Assembly (NCBI GenBank): GCA_963422415.1
Contig: OY729430.1
Span: 3,348,001 to 3,412,000 of the forward strand
Length of the DNA stretch: 64,000 bases
DNA from: Bin34 sp963422415
Lineage (GTDB): Bacteria; Chloroflexota; Anaerolineae; Caldilineales; Caldilineaceae
Direction of reading: 5' to 3'
Shown: piece by piece, positions 1 to 9,757 of the stretch
How the letters are laid out: each line of letters begins with the position of its first letter
Numbering within the stretch: the first letter of the stretch is position 1
Program-made: the position numbers and the translations under genes
The notes under the pieces: model-generated
What the model was told of the DNA's origin: nothing
Database searches by the model: none
What the model saw: the letters and a program-made list of their open reading frames with translations, nothing else

Positions 1-400
1 CTAGTGAATATTGATGGGTGGCGGAATACACGCCAATGGGAATGGCAATCGCCCAGACAATCAGAATCGTGGCAATGGCCAATATTATGGTCAACCAGAA
101 GCGCTGTTCTACAAGTTGGCGTACAGGCCTTTCAAATTGAAACGATTCGCCGAAGTCCCCTCTGACAAAATTCGTCACCCAGGTAATGTAACGAGGAATG
201 AGTGGTACATCCAACCCATACCGCACGCGATATTCTTCAATTCTTTGCTCGGCGCTGCGATCCCCGCGCGCCTCCAATTCCGAGAGGCGTTGTGTCAGGA
301 AGTCTCCGGGGGGCAACTCGATGATGATGAATCCCACGAAGGAGACCAAGACCAGCATCACTACGCTGTAGCCCAGCCGCCGCACGACATATGTCAACAT
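1..400 (-). CDS. Peptide/nickel-type ABC transporter permease, 3' part cut by window edge
   Basis: The protein reads from ATG at 400 towards the left edge (about 133 residues visible). It begins MLTYVVRRLGYSVVMLVLVS, a first membrane helix typical of DppB/OppB-type permeases, followed by the periplasmic stretch with PPGDFLTQRL and a conserved region leading into the second helix (LTIILAIATILIVWAIAIPI). This is the pore subunit of an importer for peptides or similar solutes. It lies 130 bases downstream of a family-5 binding protein on the same strand, so the two belong to one transport operon. The C-terminal half with the EAA loop lies outside the window. Confidence 0.88.
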   Translation of the reverse strand, partial: MLTYVVRRLGYSVVMLVLVSFVGFIIIELPPGDFLTQRLSELEARGDRSAEQRIEEYRVRYGLDVPLIPRYITWVTNFVRGDFGESFQFERPVRQLVEQRFWLTIILAIATILIVWAIAIPIGVYSATHQYSL

Positions 401-530
401 AAGACCGTCTCCACAGATTCAGGCAAAGATGACATGCCCAGGGCAGCGAGGGAAGGTCATAACACAGGAGAGGGTGGCAAACAAAAAAAGGAAGGGAGCG
501 CCAAGCACTCCCCTCCAACTTCACGATTTC

Positions 531-2534
531 TTACTCTGCGGTCATATAGAACTGTTCGGGATGTACATTGCCGGGACTGCCTGGAGCCCACGGGCCGAGA
601 ATCCCAAAGCTGGGCACATTGTGGAAATTGTTCTTGATCACCACGGTCATGGGCTGGTCACCGGCGCCTCCAAGGGTAAAGGGACCCTCTTCGATATGGA
701 TGCGCACCGCATCCCACACCAACCGGTGGCGGGCTTCGTCATCACCCTCGGACAAACCGGCATCGTAGATGGTCATCAGACGATCCACGACGCCACCGAC
801 CGGAGGCTCTTCACCCTCGGCGCCCCCCGTCTGGTTCCACTTGCCTTGCATCGGCCAGGCCCGGTTGTCCCGAGTCGGGAAAACCCAGTCCGGATAAGTC
901 CAGATGTCCAGCTCGGACGCATGACAATTACGGAACATGAACTTGCCTTCGCTTTGGCGCAGCCCCCATTCGGGCTGACCGAACAGGTCATTTATAGTGG
1001 TGTCAATGCCCACTTCACGCAATTGTGCGGCCAACTCGATATTGGAGTTCTCCGAAATGGTCTTGCCACCCCAATCCCCGGAGTCGAGGATCAGGTTGAA
1101 AGGCTTGCCACTGGGCAGATCCCGCCAACCGTCGCCGTCAGCGTCTACAAACCCCACATTGTCAAAACGCGAGGCCGCCAAGTCAAGATCGTACTCCGCG
1201 TCGGCCGCGGCCCATTCCTCGAACACAGCCTGACCCTCGTCGCTGGCAAAGTGCCAAGCCTGCGGGCTGATGGTGGACTGTTGAGGAATGCCAATGCCCT
1301 CCCAGACCACATCAATCAGACGTTGGCGGTTGATGGCCACGGAAATGCCCTTGCGCCAGTCCACTTCACGGAGCAGAGCCCGGATTTCCGCATCCTTTTC
1401 GGGATCGTCGCCATCGCCAATGTAGTCTTGGTTGATGAGCCAGCAAGGCCAACCGCCTGCGCCATTCACCCACTCGGTGTAGAGGGTATAGCCCACCTCT
1501 TCAGCCTTCTCGGCCAGAATGGGGAAGTGCAGCGGGGTATTGGAGCCTTCGCGGAAGGAGGCGTCATACTTGCCCTGCGTCAGGTTGAGCAGACGGATTT
1601 CCTCATCCTCGACCAATTCAATGTCCAGGCGATCGATGTACGGCAGCTGGTTGCCCGCCGGATCAACCTTCCAGTAATAGGGATTGCGGACCAATACGGT
1701 ACGTTCGCCGGCTACATACCTTTCGGCTTTCCAAGCAAAGACATTCGGGTGGTCCGCGTTTTCAATCCACTTGCTCTTCAGTTCAAAGTCTTCCCAGGTT
1801 GCAGCCTCCGCCCCAATGCCCGGTTGAAACTGCTCCAGATAGTGGCGCGGCTTCATCAGGGGTTCGAATTCCCAGAAGCCCTGCGCCAACACCGTCGGCA
1901 CGATCCACTTGGCTTCGTTCCACTCCCACGTCATGGTGTAGTCGTCCACGAACTCCACTGTCATGAGGGATTCGTCTTCGCTGAATCCGTACCACGGCAC
2001 CTGGATGACGCCGTAGTCCTCGTTGTTGGCCAGATCTTCCCACCAATACCGCAGGTCGTCGGTGGTGAACGCCTCGCCGTCGGACCACTTCAGGCCTTCC
2101 CGCAGGTAGTAGGTCACCTTGGTGCCCTCCTCGTTCCAGACCCAGTCCTTGAAGAGGCCTGGATCATACCCGGAATAGTCGGCCTTCCAGCGAATGGGCG
2201 GATCATAGGCAATCATCTTGATATTGCCCAGCGCGGCGTCCCAGGAAGCGGTCTGCCACGTGCCGCCATACTGTCCGATCTCGTTGACCACCGGCACAGT
2301 CACAAAGTCCTTGGGCAATCGATCTTCCACAGGCGGAAGATCGCCCGATGCGACCAGCTCGGCCAACATGGGGGCTTCGCCAAATTGCGAGTCCGATGCC
2401 ATTTCCTCGCTGCTCGCCTCCTCAGCCATGGGGGCCGCGGCCTCTTCCTCTTCTTCAGCCGGAGTCCCCCTGCAGGCAGCCAAGGCCAGCAACGCAATCA
2501 GCAAAACACTGACAAACAAAAACTTTCGCTTCAT
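531..2534 (-). CDS. ABC transporter substrate-binding lipoprotein, family 5 (peptide/solute)
   Basis: A 667-residue extracytoplasmic solute-binding protein (SBP_bac_5 family). ATG 2534 is chosen because GAGGAG lies upstream and the product then begins with a lipoprotein signal MKRKFLFVSVLLIALLALAAC, with Cys21 as the lipidated residue. A Glu/Ala-rich linker (about residues 25-55) follows. The family core contains YYLREGLKWSDGEAFTTDDL and, later, RNPYYWKVDPAGNQLPYIDR. It is longer than the usual 500-600 residues, like the large Chloroflexota members that bind unknown solutes. It precedes the partial permease at the left edge. The substrate cannot be told from sequence. Confidence 0.92.
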   Translation of the reverse strand: MKRKFLFVSVLLIALLALAACRGTPAEEEEEAAAPMAEEASSEEMASDSQFGEAPMLAELVASGDLPPVEDRLPKDFVTVPVVNEIGQYGGTWQTASWDAALGNIKMIAYDPPIRWKADYSGYDPGLFKDWVWNEEGTKVTYYLREGLKWSDGEAFTTDDLRYWWEDLANNEDYGVIQVPWYGFSEDESLMTVEFVDDYTMTWEWNEAKWIVPTVLAQGFWEFEPLMKPRHYLEQFQPGIGAEAATWEDFELKSKWIENADHPNVFAWKAERYVAGERTVLVRNPYYWKVDPAGNQLPYIDRLDIELVEDEEIRLLNLTQGKYDASFREGSNTPLHFPILAEKAEEVGYTLYTEWVNGAGGWPCWLINQDYIGDGDDPEKDAEIRALLREVDWRKGISVAINRQRLIDVVWEGIGIPQQSTISPQAWHFASDEGQAVFEEWAAADAEYDLDLAASRFDNVGFVDADGDGWRDLPSGKPFNLILDSGDWGGKTISENSNIELAAQLREVGIDTTINDLFGQPEWGLRQSEGKFMFRNCHASELDIWTYPDWVFPTRDNRAWPMQGKWNQTGGAEGEEPPVGGVVDRLMTIYDAGLSEGDDEARHRLVWDAVRIHIEEGPFTLGGAGDQPMTVVIKNNFHNVPSFGILGPWAPGSPGNVHPEQFYMTAE

Positions 2535-3224
2535 TCGATGTCTCCTCAGTTCATATTGTTCGAGAAACAAGGTCGAACCCGGTGCACCCAGATTTCGGCC
2601 ACAACATAAAGATCCACTTCCGCACAACCGACAGCGTGCCGTCTGCCTTGAAGGCCATGCGATCGATCAGCCATACGATCGATCAAATGTATATTAGCTT
2701 CAGGTTACAAGGTGATGCTAACACACAAGGCTGGATCCAAAGGATAAATTCCCACTTCCAAGATAGACATCGTCTATCCATTGCTCTTGGGTATGGAGGA
2801 CCCATCTTCACAGGGCCCTGCGCTGGAATCACGGCCAATCCAATGTCGCCTTTGGCGCCTTCACTCCAATCGGATCTGAGAGGCATGGTCGCGTACGAAG
2901 GCGCTACGAAACTGCCCGCCGCCCCGGGGCTCGTCTTCAGACATGCAGGAAGATACACCGCATCTTCCACAGTTCCACGGAATCTATGCAAAGTGTTTTT
3001 CCCGCGTCCGGCATGTTAGCATTTGAAAGGCTGGAACCGGGGTTTCCCACACCGTTGCCGCTGTGTACGTCATGGCACGACGGACCGCCACCCCGCCATC
3101 GATACTGAAGGTCGAGAATGGACTCAGGAATGCGATGTGGACCTTAAGATTCGAACCAGACAAGCGTCTGGACAGAGTCAAGCAAGCGTCGTGATCCAAG
3201 GAATATGGAGAAAGTACGGGGATC
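2535..3224. other. 690-bp intergenic region between divergent genes
   Basis: No convincing gene. It must hold the promoters of the leftward binding-protein gene and the rightward FAH-family gene. The clearest structure is a pair of head-to-tail 16-bp units at 2654-2669 and 2670-2685, each ending in the palindrome-rich CGATCGATCA and differing at one base. The short open frames here have no recognisable content. Confidence 0.5.
2654..2685. repeat. Tandem 16-bp direct repeat with CGATCG palindromes
   Basis: Two adjacent copies of GCCATRCGATCGATCA, differing only at the sixth base. Each contains the self-complementary hexamer CGATCG. Paired 16-bp units spaced by about 1.5 helical turns upstream of a transporter gene look like a dimeric repressor operator, but this is inference. 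Confidence 0.6.
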
Positions 3225-4046
3225 ATGAAACTGCTACTGAAACGCCATTTTGACGGTTCCCGATTTTCCTGGTCGGTTGATGGACAGGCCTTGCCTGCCG
3301 GGACCGATCTGAAATTCCTGCTGACCTTGGATCAGGAGGCTATGCTCGCCTTTCTGCGAGCCGCGCAAGGCGAGCCGGTGACGCAAGGCGTCTTGCAGCC
3401 CCCCGTGGAACCGGATCAGGAGGTCTGGGGCAGCGGCGTGACCTACATGCGCAGTCGCCAGGCCCGGGAAGCCGAATCCGAAGCCGCGGATGTGTATGCC
3501 GCGGTATATGAAGCCGAACGCCCCGAGATCTTCTTCAAGGCGGCTGGCTGGCGCGTCCAGGGTCATGACCAACCTGTGCGGATCCGAACCGACTCGGCTT
3601 GGAACGTGCCCGAACCGGAATTGACGCTGGTGATCAATGCCCAAGGCCAGATCGTGGGATACACAGTAGGGAACGACATGTCCTCGCGGGACATAGAGGG
3701 CCTCAATCCGCTCTATCTGCCCCAGGCCAAAACCTACGACGGCTCTTGTGCGGCAGGGCCGGCCATTGTCCTGTGCTCCGCGACAGACTTGGCAAGACTG
3801 CGGATCCGAATGAGCATTGAAAGAGACGGCACAGAGGTGTTTGGCGAGGAAACCTCGACGGCCAACATGAAACGCAACTTTGCCGAGCTAGCCGCATACC
3901 TGTATCGAGAGCTGAGCTTCCCCCATGGAGCCTTGCTGATGACCGGCACTGGCATAGTGCCTCTGGACGAGTTCACCTTGGCAGAGGGTGACGTCATTTC
4001 CATTCAGATCGGGGACCTGCTCCTGCGCAATCCCGTGGCCCCCTAA
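3225..4046 (+). CDS. Fumarylacetoacetate hydrolase (FAH) family protein
   Basis: A 273-residue protein of the FAH superfamily, which contains metal-dependent hydrolases, isomerases and dehydratases acting on 2-keto acids, for example in sugar-acid or aromatic catabolism. Family landmarks are PEIFFKAAGWRVQGHD, the PEPEL strand (metal-ligand region, near residue 127), GYTVGNDMSSRDIEG, and the K-x-Y-D-G-S segment with GPAI. It most resembles the group annotated as 2-keto-3-deoxy-sugar-acid dehydratase-like proteins; the substrate is not determinable. The start follows a purine-rich stretch (AATATGGAGAAAG). It is monocistronic and convergent with the next gene, whose end lies 14 bases away. Confidence 0.85.
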   Translation: MKLLLKRHFDGSRFSWSVDGQALPAGTDLKFLLTLDQEAMLAFLRAAQGEPVTQGVLQPPVEPDQEVWGSGVTYMRSRQAREAESEAADVYAAVYEAERPEIFFKAAGWRVQGHDQPVRIRTDSAWNVPEPELTLVINAQGQIVGYTVGNDMSSRDIEGLNPLYLPQAKTYDGSCAAGPAIVLCSATDLARLRIRMSIERDGTEVFGEETSTANMKRNFAELAAYLYRELSFPHGALLMTGTGIVPLDEFTLAEGDVISIQIGDLLLRNPVAP

Positions 4047-4060
4047 GTCGACCCCGGGAT

Positions 4061-5557
4061 TCATTCCAGCTGGGAGTTGAGTTTTATGCTCAGATCCTCC
4101 AAGGCATGGCGCAGGGCTTCTTCCCGTTCAAAGTTCGGGAAAAGCAACTTGGTCCAGTAATTCAGCTCCAGTTCCTCGTCGTCCGATCGGAACTCCTCCT
4201 CGATGTCACTTAACAGCTGCAGATATTCCTCGGCGGTATAGGAGAAAATGTAGGGTCGGCCAAGGTGGGCCCGCAGAATGGCCGGAGCGCTGACATCCTT
4301 GTATGTCACATCGCCCGTGTCCTCGTCCTCCTCCTTCATCTGGACCACCAATTCAAAGTCATAGAGGCCCTCCGGCAATCCCATCTCAATGGCGTAGGAA
4401 GTGCGAAAACGCTCCGGATTGTGTTGGACTAAGGTGTCGGATCGTCCGCTGTCCGGCATGAGCGGACCAAAACAGATGTCTTCCGGCCGTTGGGGACCCT
4501 CGCCTTGTCCCGTTAGGACACCCCGGCAATAGTACTGTGCACTGATCACTCCATTGGCCTCTGTTTCCAGCCCGATCCGCTGCCGATAGGCAATTCGGCC
4601 GGTCTCCTGATCGCCGTCGGGCACGGTCCGAACCGTCAATTCCACGTGGGTGTCTTGTGAGGCCCTGTCGGACCGCACATAGTCTCCCGGCCCAAAGACA
4701 GACGGATCCAGAAAGTAGATCCTCCGTGTATTCGGCGAGTCATCGGGTTCGCTGACCGTGACCAGCACGTGGTTGTTCGGCAGGACGCCCTGCAAGGGCA
4801 AGTCGGTCAGAACGGCCAGATTGGGGGTGCGCGGGGTGATTTCACACGCTTGGGCCGGGTCTCCCGGCTGATCGCAGCCAAACACGACGTTGGCTTGGTA
4901 GGCGCCAAAAAACACGGGGCTGAGCAATGTAGTGGCGTATTTCACTTCCGGCGGCGCGCTGAGGCGGACTCCCTGACCCCAGGCGAGCGCGTACACCTCC
5001 ACTCCATACTCGTATCCCGGCTCCAGATTGAGATCATGAGCCACAAGACCATTGGCGCCCGATTTGCGATCCAACACCGACTGCACCGCCGGGATTTCCT
5101 CGGCCTCGGCCAATTCTGAATAGGGCGTGGCGATGACCAGGTAATAGGGAAACTCGTACCGGGCGTCCAGATCATGGAACACCACCGTCATCCGGCCCGT
5201 CTCGGTCTTGGGCAGGTCAAACAACGAGGCGTCCCCCAGCGTCAGAGGGGCGGGAGACCAATCAACGATCAGCTCCTTGATGGAGACAGCCGGAAACCGC
5301 AGCGACTCGGGACAGCTCTCGCTGCCAATCACAAAGGAGGAAACCCCTGCCCCGGTGTGCGAGGCCATCCAGCCCAATAGCAGGATGACCAAAATCCAGA
5401 CGGGACGAAAATGTCGGTATCTGATCGCCTGCCTGGAATCCCGAACGCATGGCAATGCGGATTTCTGTCGTGGCCCGGCACCATCCCTGCCGGACAGAGA
5501 ACTTCTCCATACAGGTTTCCCGACAAGCCAGGAAAGCGCACGGAAACAGACCGACAT
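4061..5557 (-). CDS. Secreted or membrane-anchored protein of unknown function
   Basis: About 498 residues if read from ATG 5557, which follows a good Shine-Dalgarno-like AGGAAAAGG. The start is uncertain: the frame stays open to 5728, and the first membrane segment (VWILVILLLGWMA) lies only around residues 53-65, so a later TTG/ATG start near 5455-5368 is possible. The rest is predicted extracytoplasmic, acidic and rich in beta strands. Stretches such as YEYGVEVYALAWGQGVRLS resemble fibronectin-III-like strands. The C terminus (about the last 70 residues) is helical and very acidic. I do not recognise a family. It converges on the FAH gene. Confidence 0.65.
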   Translation of the reverse strand: MSVCFRALSWLVGKPVWRSSLSGRDGAGPRQKSALPCVRDSRQAIRYRHFRPVWILVILLLGWMASHTGAGVSSFVIGSESCPESLRFPAVSIKELIVDWSPAPLTLGDASLFDLPKTETGRMTVVFHDLDARYEFPYYLVIATPYSELAEAEEIPAVQSVLDRKSGANGLVAHDLNLEPGYEYGVEVYALAWGQGVRLSAPPEVKYATTLLSPVFFGAYQANVVFGCDQPGDPAQACEITPRTPNLAVLTDLPLQGVLPNNHVLVTVSEPDDSPNTRRIYFLDPSVFGPGDYVRSDRASQDTHVELTVRTVPDGDQETGRIAYRQRIGLETEANGVISAQYYCRGVLTGQGEGPQRPEDICFGPLMPDSGRSDTLVQHNPERFRTSYAIEMGLPEGLYDFELVVQMKEEDEDTGDVTYKDVSAPAILRAHLGRPYIFSYTAEEYLQLLSDIEEEFRSDDEELELNYWTKLLFPNFEREEALRHALEDLSIKLNSQLE

Positions 5558-6254
5558 CCGCGCCCTTTTCCTGCCAGTCAGCCACGGCGTCATGGAAGTA
5601 CACGGCGCGTTCCCTGCTGGTGTGCGTCGATTTGATTGCGGATTGGGGGGTGCCGCCATTGAAAGCCATGTCAGCCGAATTTCCATATTCGCTCTCTCGA
5701 AAACCGAAACAGAGAAAACTCCGGACATTCAGAGGCCGGCCGCGACACAGCGCCTAGGATCCCTGGAATCGATTTCTGACGTCCAATTCCCAGACACTCT
5801 CAATATTTTCCCCCTTTTCGGGGTAACGGTCAAGTCCCGTATAAATCCTGTAGATGCGGTTCCCCATGAAAGAAAAAGGTCGTTGGCAGTGCCGCGGGCT
5901 TCTCCTCTCTTCTTGGCCTGCGCCTGACATGGTGCGCGTCTGCGGACCCCTGACCTCTGCATGAGGAGGCAATGAGAGCGATAGGGCAACGTTTTCGCTG
6001 ATGCAAACCCAACAAGGCGGATTGATTATCGTGTCGTAGAGGACGTCACGACAACCACCGATGCAACCATTGCATCTTGACCAAGGCTGAGCATGGTGGA
6101 TTGCTGGATGTACGGGGTAGATTTTGCCAATGGAGCAGTGGCTCCAGGGAATGCCAATTCGCGGCAGGGACACATATCGTGGAGCCTCCGCTCAACGGCC
6201 TTGCCCGGCAATGGGACATTGCCGACGAAACCACAGGGGGGGCGGAGTTCCCAG
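5558..6254. other. Roughly 700-bp region without a recognised gene
   Basis: Open frames on both strands (for example 5754-6173 on the minus strand) have Cys/Trp/Arg-rich, non-protein-like composition and match nothing I know. It may contain the 5' part or promoter of the leftward secreted-protein gene. Confidence 0.4.
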
Positions 6255-6959
6255 CTAGGGATTCCGCTTGTGGCGACGCCACTTCTTGGTCCTGTATTTC
6301 TTTTCTGCCGCAACCCGCCGAACGTACCGAATGTGTTTTCGGTTCTCTTCCGCGGTCCCTTGCAGCCTGATGGATTCCAACTGCTGCGCCACCGCCTGAG
6401 ACTGGACAGCCAAGTCATTGACGCCAATCTCTCCCCGACACAATCCCAATAGCGCCGGCACGAGCCGACGGGGTGTGTCAAACACGCATGGGACATCCGA
6501 ATTCACTCGGGCTGATCCCGCAAAGACCACCATGGGCTCCACAGTCCGCTTCAAGATTGTCCCCAGATACATTGCATGCTTGCGAGACTGCGCAACCGGG
6601 TTGTAAAAAGCGCCCTTTCTGCGACCGACCCACCATTTCCACATGTGGTCTCGCTCCCGACCGGAAACCCATCCCGTACGGTTCTTGACCTCTATGGAGA
6701 AAACCTTCCTTCCCACTATGACCACCAAATCCACTTGCGCTGTCCCCTGGGCGGTGGGCACCATCACATTGCTGAGTATCAGTGCCCCTTCCGGCAAACC
6801 CTTGAGCAGACAATTGTGGACGCGCAGCTCGCCGACATAACCGACGAGACGAGGCGACTTGAGCAAGGCGGCCAACAACCACAATCCCCCATACTTGAGA
6901 TCACGTAACAGCGATCGCCTCTGGGTCTCGGGTGCAATGGCAATGACTCGCTCGGGCAT
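6255..6959 (-). CDS. NERD domain-containing protein (nuclease-related)
   Basis: A 234-residue protein with a NERD domain over residues about 40-150. NERD is a predicted endonuclease-like fold in DNA-processing or membrane-associated proteins. Landmarks are GYVGELRVHNCLLKGLPEGA, the QVDLVV strand with the conserved Asp, IEVKNRTG (E-x-K active-site-like motif) and NPVAQSRKH. The C-terminal 30 residues are strongly basic (RRVAAEKKYRTKKWRRHKRNP), suggesting nucleic-acid contact. The start at 6959 follows AAGGAAAAAAGGA. The gene to its right is on the same strand 22 bases away, so the two may be cotranscribed. The biological role is unknown. Confidence 0.82.
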   Translation of the reverse strand: MPERVIAIAPETQRRSLLRDLKYGGLWLLAALLKSPRLVGYVGELRVHNCLLKGLPEGALILSNVMVPTAQGTAQVDLVVIVGRKVFSIEVKNRTGWVSGRERDHMWKWWVGRRKGAFYNPVAQSRKHAMYLGTILKRTVEPMVVFAGSARVNSDVPCVFDTPRRLVPALLGLCRGEIGVNDLAVQSQAVAQQLESIRLQGTAEENRKHIRYVRRVAAEKKYRTKKWRRHKRNP

Positions 6960-6981
6960 TCCTTTTTTCCTTGGACGCAGG

Positions 6982-7374
6982 CTACTCTCCGTGGACTCCC
7001 AGGAGGTTGCCCTCGGTATCGAAAAATAGAGCCAACAGGCCCTGCCCCTTTGCAGAGCCCGTCTTCAGGGGCGGCACCTCGATGACGCCTCCGGCCTCCT
7101 CCACACGGGCCAGAAAGGCCTCCATGGTGGGCTCGGCCTGAAAGTAGAGCCGGCAGCCTTGATACCCCGCGGGCACAAAGGCGGTCCCTTCCATAAGCGT
7201 CGCCACCGGGCTGGAGGGCGCCCCCCTTGGCGTGGGCAGGAACGCGGCCCGCATGCCGGATATCTTTTCCACGACCTCCAACTCGGTTTCGAAGAGGCGG
7301 CCATAGAACGCGGCGGCCCGCTCCATGTTCGCAACCGGAATCTCGATCCAGTCGAGACGCGCCTTCAAGGCCAT
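6982..7374 (-). CDS. VOC (glyoxalase/bleomycin-resistance) family protein
   Basis: A 130-residue single-domain vicinal-oxygen-chelate protein. Two beta-alpha-beta-beta-beta units are visible: LDWIEIPVANMERAAAFYGRLF at the N terminus and the LYFQA...AFLARVEEAGG half, ending in LALFFDTEGNLLGVHG, the usual C-terminal strand. VOC proteins are metal-dependent lyases, dioxygenases or binding proteins; small members of this type are mostly uncharacterised. ATG 7374 places the first VOC strand at residue 6, as is normal; an upstream start at 7419 is possible but adds a Cys-rich tail. Confidence 0.85.
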   Translation of the reverse strand: MALKARLDWIEIPVANMERAAAFYGRLFETELEVVEKISGMRAAFLPTPRGAPSSPVATLMEGTAFVPAGYQGCRLYFQAEPTMEAFLARVEEAGGVIEVPPLKTGSAKGQGLLALFFDTEGNLLGVHGE

Positions 7375-7479
7375 GGGGCGTTCATCGTCGAGGCAGGTTC
7401 CACAGTGAGACTTCCCCATGCATTGACTCGGGACTTGACGCCGCGGCCGACGCGGTCTGCCCAAGCCCAAGGCGCAATG

Positions 7480-8424
7480 TCAAGGCAAGAGCAGTTCCTC
7501 TATCAGGGAACGATAGCACGTCAGATCCCACACCCTGTCCATGACTTGTTCGAAGCCCGCGCCCCACGCCAGACCCAAGGCGGGATGCAGCGTATGGCGG
7601 CCATGGCTGCAATCTTCCACGTTTCCATGATCGCTGCCTACCAAAATCAGGGTCCGGGTCAGGTCGACGTTTTCGGTAAGCCCGCGCAGGAAGAGATCCA
7701 AAGCCGTGAAATGCCATGTGGCTTCCATGAATTGACGCCGGTGGCCCAGTATGTCGGGGACCCAATGCTCATGGAAAAGGAAGTCCACCTCCTGCGATCT
7801 GCGGCCTATTATGGCGCCTGCGGCTTCTGGCGTGTACACCGGTACATCCGTCATGCCCAAATGATCCCGCCAGTCCCGCCCCGTAATGGCCCCCGTAATG
7901 GCCTGTCCCTGCTTGTACGTTTCCACGTCGCCCAGAGGCAGACCGGCCTGCTGCAAGGCATAGGGAATGGCGCTCCGCAACCGACGACCACTGCTGATGC
8001 CTTCAAAGTACGGAGGAGGATAGGCGTTGGCCGAGGCCACGCGCAGACCCGCCTGGACCAGCGCCGCGAACAGGTTTTCCTGGTCCAGCAACATGCGAAT
8101 GGCGCCGTTCGGCTTGGGGCCGTAATGTTCTCCCAACAACCGAGGCGCATTCCGACCGCTGACAAGAGCCGCTTGGCCCGTGGCGCTCTGGGGACGACCC
8201 TCCACTCCCAGACAAGCGTCCACGCCAAAGGCACCCGCCTGCCGGGTCCGGGCCATGGGGCTGACCGCCAGCGGCCGCTGACCCTCCAGCAATTCGTCCA
8301 GAAACGGCAGTTCCGCCGCCAGAAAAGGGTTGTGAGCCCGCGTGCCTAGCCCCACCCCATCCCAGAACATGAACACGACATGACGGGGCCGGCCGGGCGG
8401 CAAGGTAGAGTCTTGATCTGTCAC
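7480..8424 (-). CDS. Metalloenzyme-superfamily protein (iPGM/alkaline phosphatase-like)
   Basis: About 314 residues of the alkaline phosphatase/cofactor-independent phosphoglycerate mutase superfamily. Metal-ligand and nucleophile motifs are VVFMFWDGVGLG at the N terminus, QSATGQAALVSGRNA (Thr/Ser nucleophile region), HEHWVPDILGHRR, and LVGSDHGNVEDCSHGRHT (Asp-His pair plus a final His). The set implies two-metal phosphoryl chemistry; the substrate is unknown. No ATG lies near the N terminus: GTG 8424 or TTG 8454 are the candidates, and I chose GTG. The gene is divergent from the glycosyltransferase that begins at 8530. Confidence 0.83.
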   Translation of the reverse strand: MTDQDSTLPPGRPRHVVFMFWDGVGLGTRAHNPFLAAELPFLDELLEGQRPLAVSPMARTRQAGAFGVDACLGVEGRPQSATGQAALVSGRNAPRLLGEHYGPKPNGAIRMLLDQENLFAALVQAGLRVASANAYPPPYFEGISSGRRLRSAIPYALQQAGLPLGDVETYKQGQAITGAITGRDWRDHLGMTDVPVYTPEAAGAIIGRRSQEVDFLFHEHWVPDILGHRRQFMEATWHFTALDLFLRGLTENVDLTRTLILVGSDHGNVEDCSHGRHTLHPALGLAWGAGFEQVMDRVWDLTCYRSLIEELLLP

Positions 8425-8529
8425 TCGGAACTGCACTTCATGCCCTACAATCAAGGGTCACGGGCGGGCACCGTCCAGTATACAGGCCGCCGCCTCGATT
8501 CACGCCTCCAATCCTCCTGTTACGTCTGC

Positions 8530-9660
8530 ATGACCGTCTCTTGGCTACCGCCCCAAATCAAGTGCGCCCTGGTGCATGACTGGCTCAATCAACGGGGAGG
8601 AGCCGAAAATGTCCTGGACGTCTTGCACGATCTGTTGGGAGCGCCACCGGTCTACACCAGTCTGTACCAGCCCGATCAAGTGGACGCGCGGCTGCGTCGA
8701 TGGGACATCCGCACCAGCGGTTTGAATCGACTGCCCGGCGCCCACGCGCTGCATCGCTATCTGCTGCCCCTGTATCCCGCCGCATTTGCCCGCATGGACC
8801 TGAGCGACATGGACCTGGTGCTCAGCGTCAAGAGCGCCTTTTGCCTGGGAGTGCGCACCGGCAGTCCCGAGCGACAGGCGCGGCACATTTGCTACTGCCT
8901 TACGCCCACCCGCTTTCTCTGGAACTTCAAGGACTATACGCAGCGGGAACGGATGTCGGCGCCGGCCCGTTTTCTGTCCCGCCATATGGTGGCGCGCCTG
9001 CGCACCTGGGAAGTGGCCGCCGCCCAAGAGGTCGATGCCTTTGTGGCCATCAGCGGCGCTGTGCAGAATCGCATCAAGACCTGCTACGGACGGGATTCGG
9101 TAGTGATTCCGCCGCCGGTCAACACCGGGGAATTCCGATCCTTCACCGGCACCGCGGACCGCGGAGAGTATTTTCTGATTTTGTCCCGGCTCGCGCCCTA
9201 CAAACGCATTGATCTGGCGGTGGCCGCATTCAACCAGATGCCCGACAAGACCTTGATCATTGCCGGCGCCGGGCGCGGCGCGCCCCAATTGCGCCGTCAG
9301 GCCAACTCCAACATTCGGTTCACCGGCTATCTGGACCGGAAACAGGCCGTGTCCTTGATCCAGGAATGCAAGGCGTTCATCTTTCCGGGCGAAGAAGACT
9401 TTGGCATCACCCCGGTCGAAGCCATGAGCGCCGGCAAGCCCGTCATTGCCTATCAGGCCGGCGGCGCGCTGGATTTCATGGAAGAAGGCCGGACCGGGGT
9501 TTTCTTCGCCGTGCAGGAAGCCGATGCCCTGATTGAGGCGGTGCACCGCAGCGAAGACGGGATCTGGGATCGGGAATGGCTGCGCCGTCAGGCCCAACGC
9601 TTCAGTGTGGAAAACTTCCGCAGGCGGATCCAGAATTTCGTGCAGGCGCAGCTGGCGTGA
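8530..9660 (+). CDS. GT4 family glycosyltransferase
   Basis: A 376-residue group-1 (GT-B fold) glycosyltransferase, probably cytosolic or membrane-peripheral, transferring a sugar from a nucleotide donor during envelope-polysaccharide assembly. The N-terminal acceptor domain begins ALVHDWLNQRGGAENVLD, a pattern seen in mannosyltransferases of the MtfB/WbaZ type. The C-terminal donor domain has LILSRLAPYKRID and the retaining-enzyme E-x7-E motif in EDFGITPVEAMSAGKPVIAY. It heads a rightward run with a chain-length-type protein and rmlB, supporting a role in exopolysaccharide or O-glycan synthesis. Confidence 0.9.
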   Translation: MTVSWLPPQIKCALVHDWLNQRGGAENVLDVLHDLLGAPPVYTSLYQPDQVDARLRRWDIRTSGLNRLPGAHALHRYLLPLYPAAFARMDLSDMDLVLSVKSAFCLGVRTGSPERQARHICYCLTPTRFLWNFKDYTQRERMSAPARFLSRHMVARLRTWEVAAAQEVDAFVAISGAVQNRIKTCYGRDSVVIPPPVNTGEFRSFTGTADRGEYFLILSRLAPYKRIDLAVAAFNQMPDKTLIIAGAGRGAPQLRRQANSNIRFTGYLDRKQAVSLIQECKAFIFPGEEDFGITPVEAMSAGKPVIAYQAGGALDFMEEGRTGVFFAVQEADALIEAVHRSEDGIWDREWLRRQAQRFSVENFRRRIQNFVQAQLA

Positions 9661-9757
9661 CACGCCGTCCTCCCCGCCGTTGCGCTGGCGCGCCGACGCC
9701 GCGATCCCTATGCTACAATCCGCGCTGCGATGCTTTCAGGGAGAGTTACAGTCGTCC

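Noticed and set aside
429..2609. 726-codon plus-strand ORF antisense to the first binding protein
   Set aside because: The minus strand encodes a lipoprotein signal and clear family-5 motifs; the opposite frame is a high-GC shadow.
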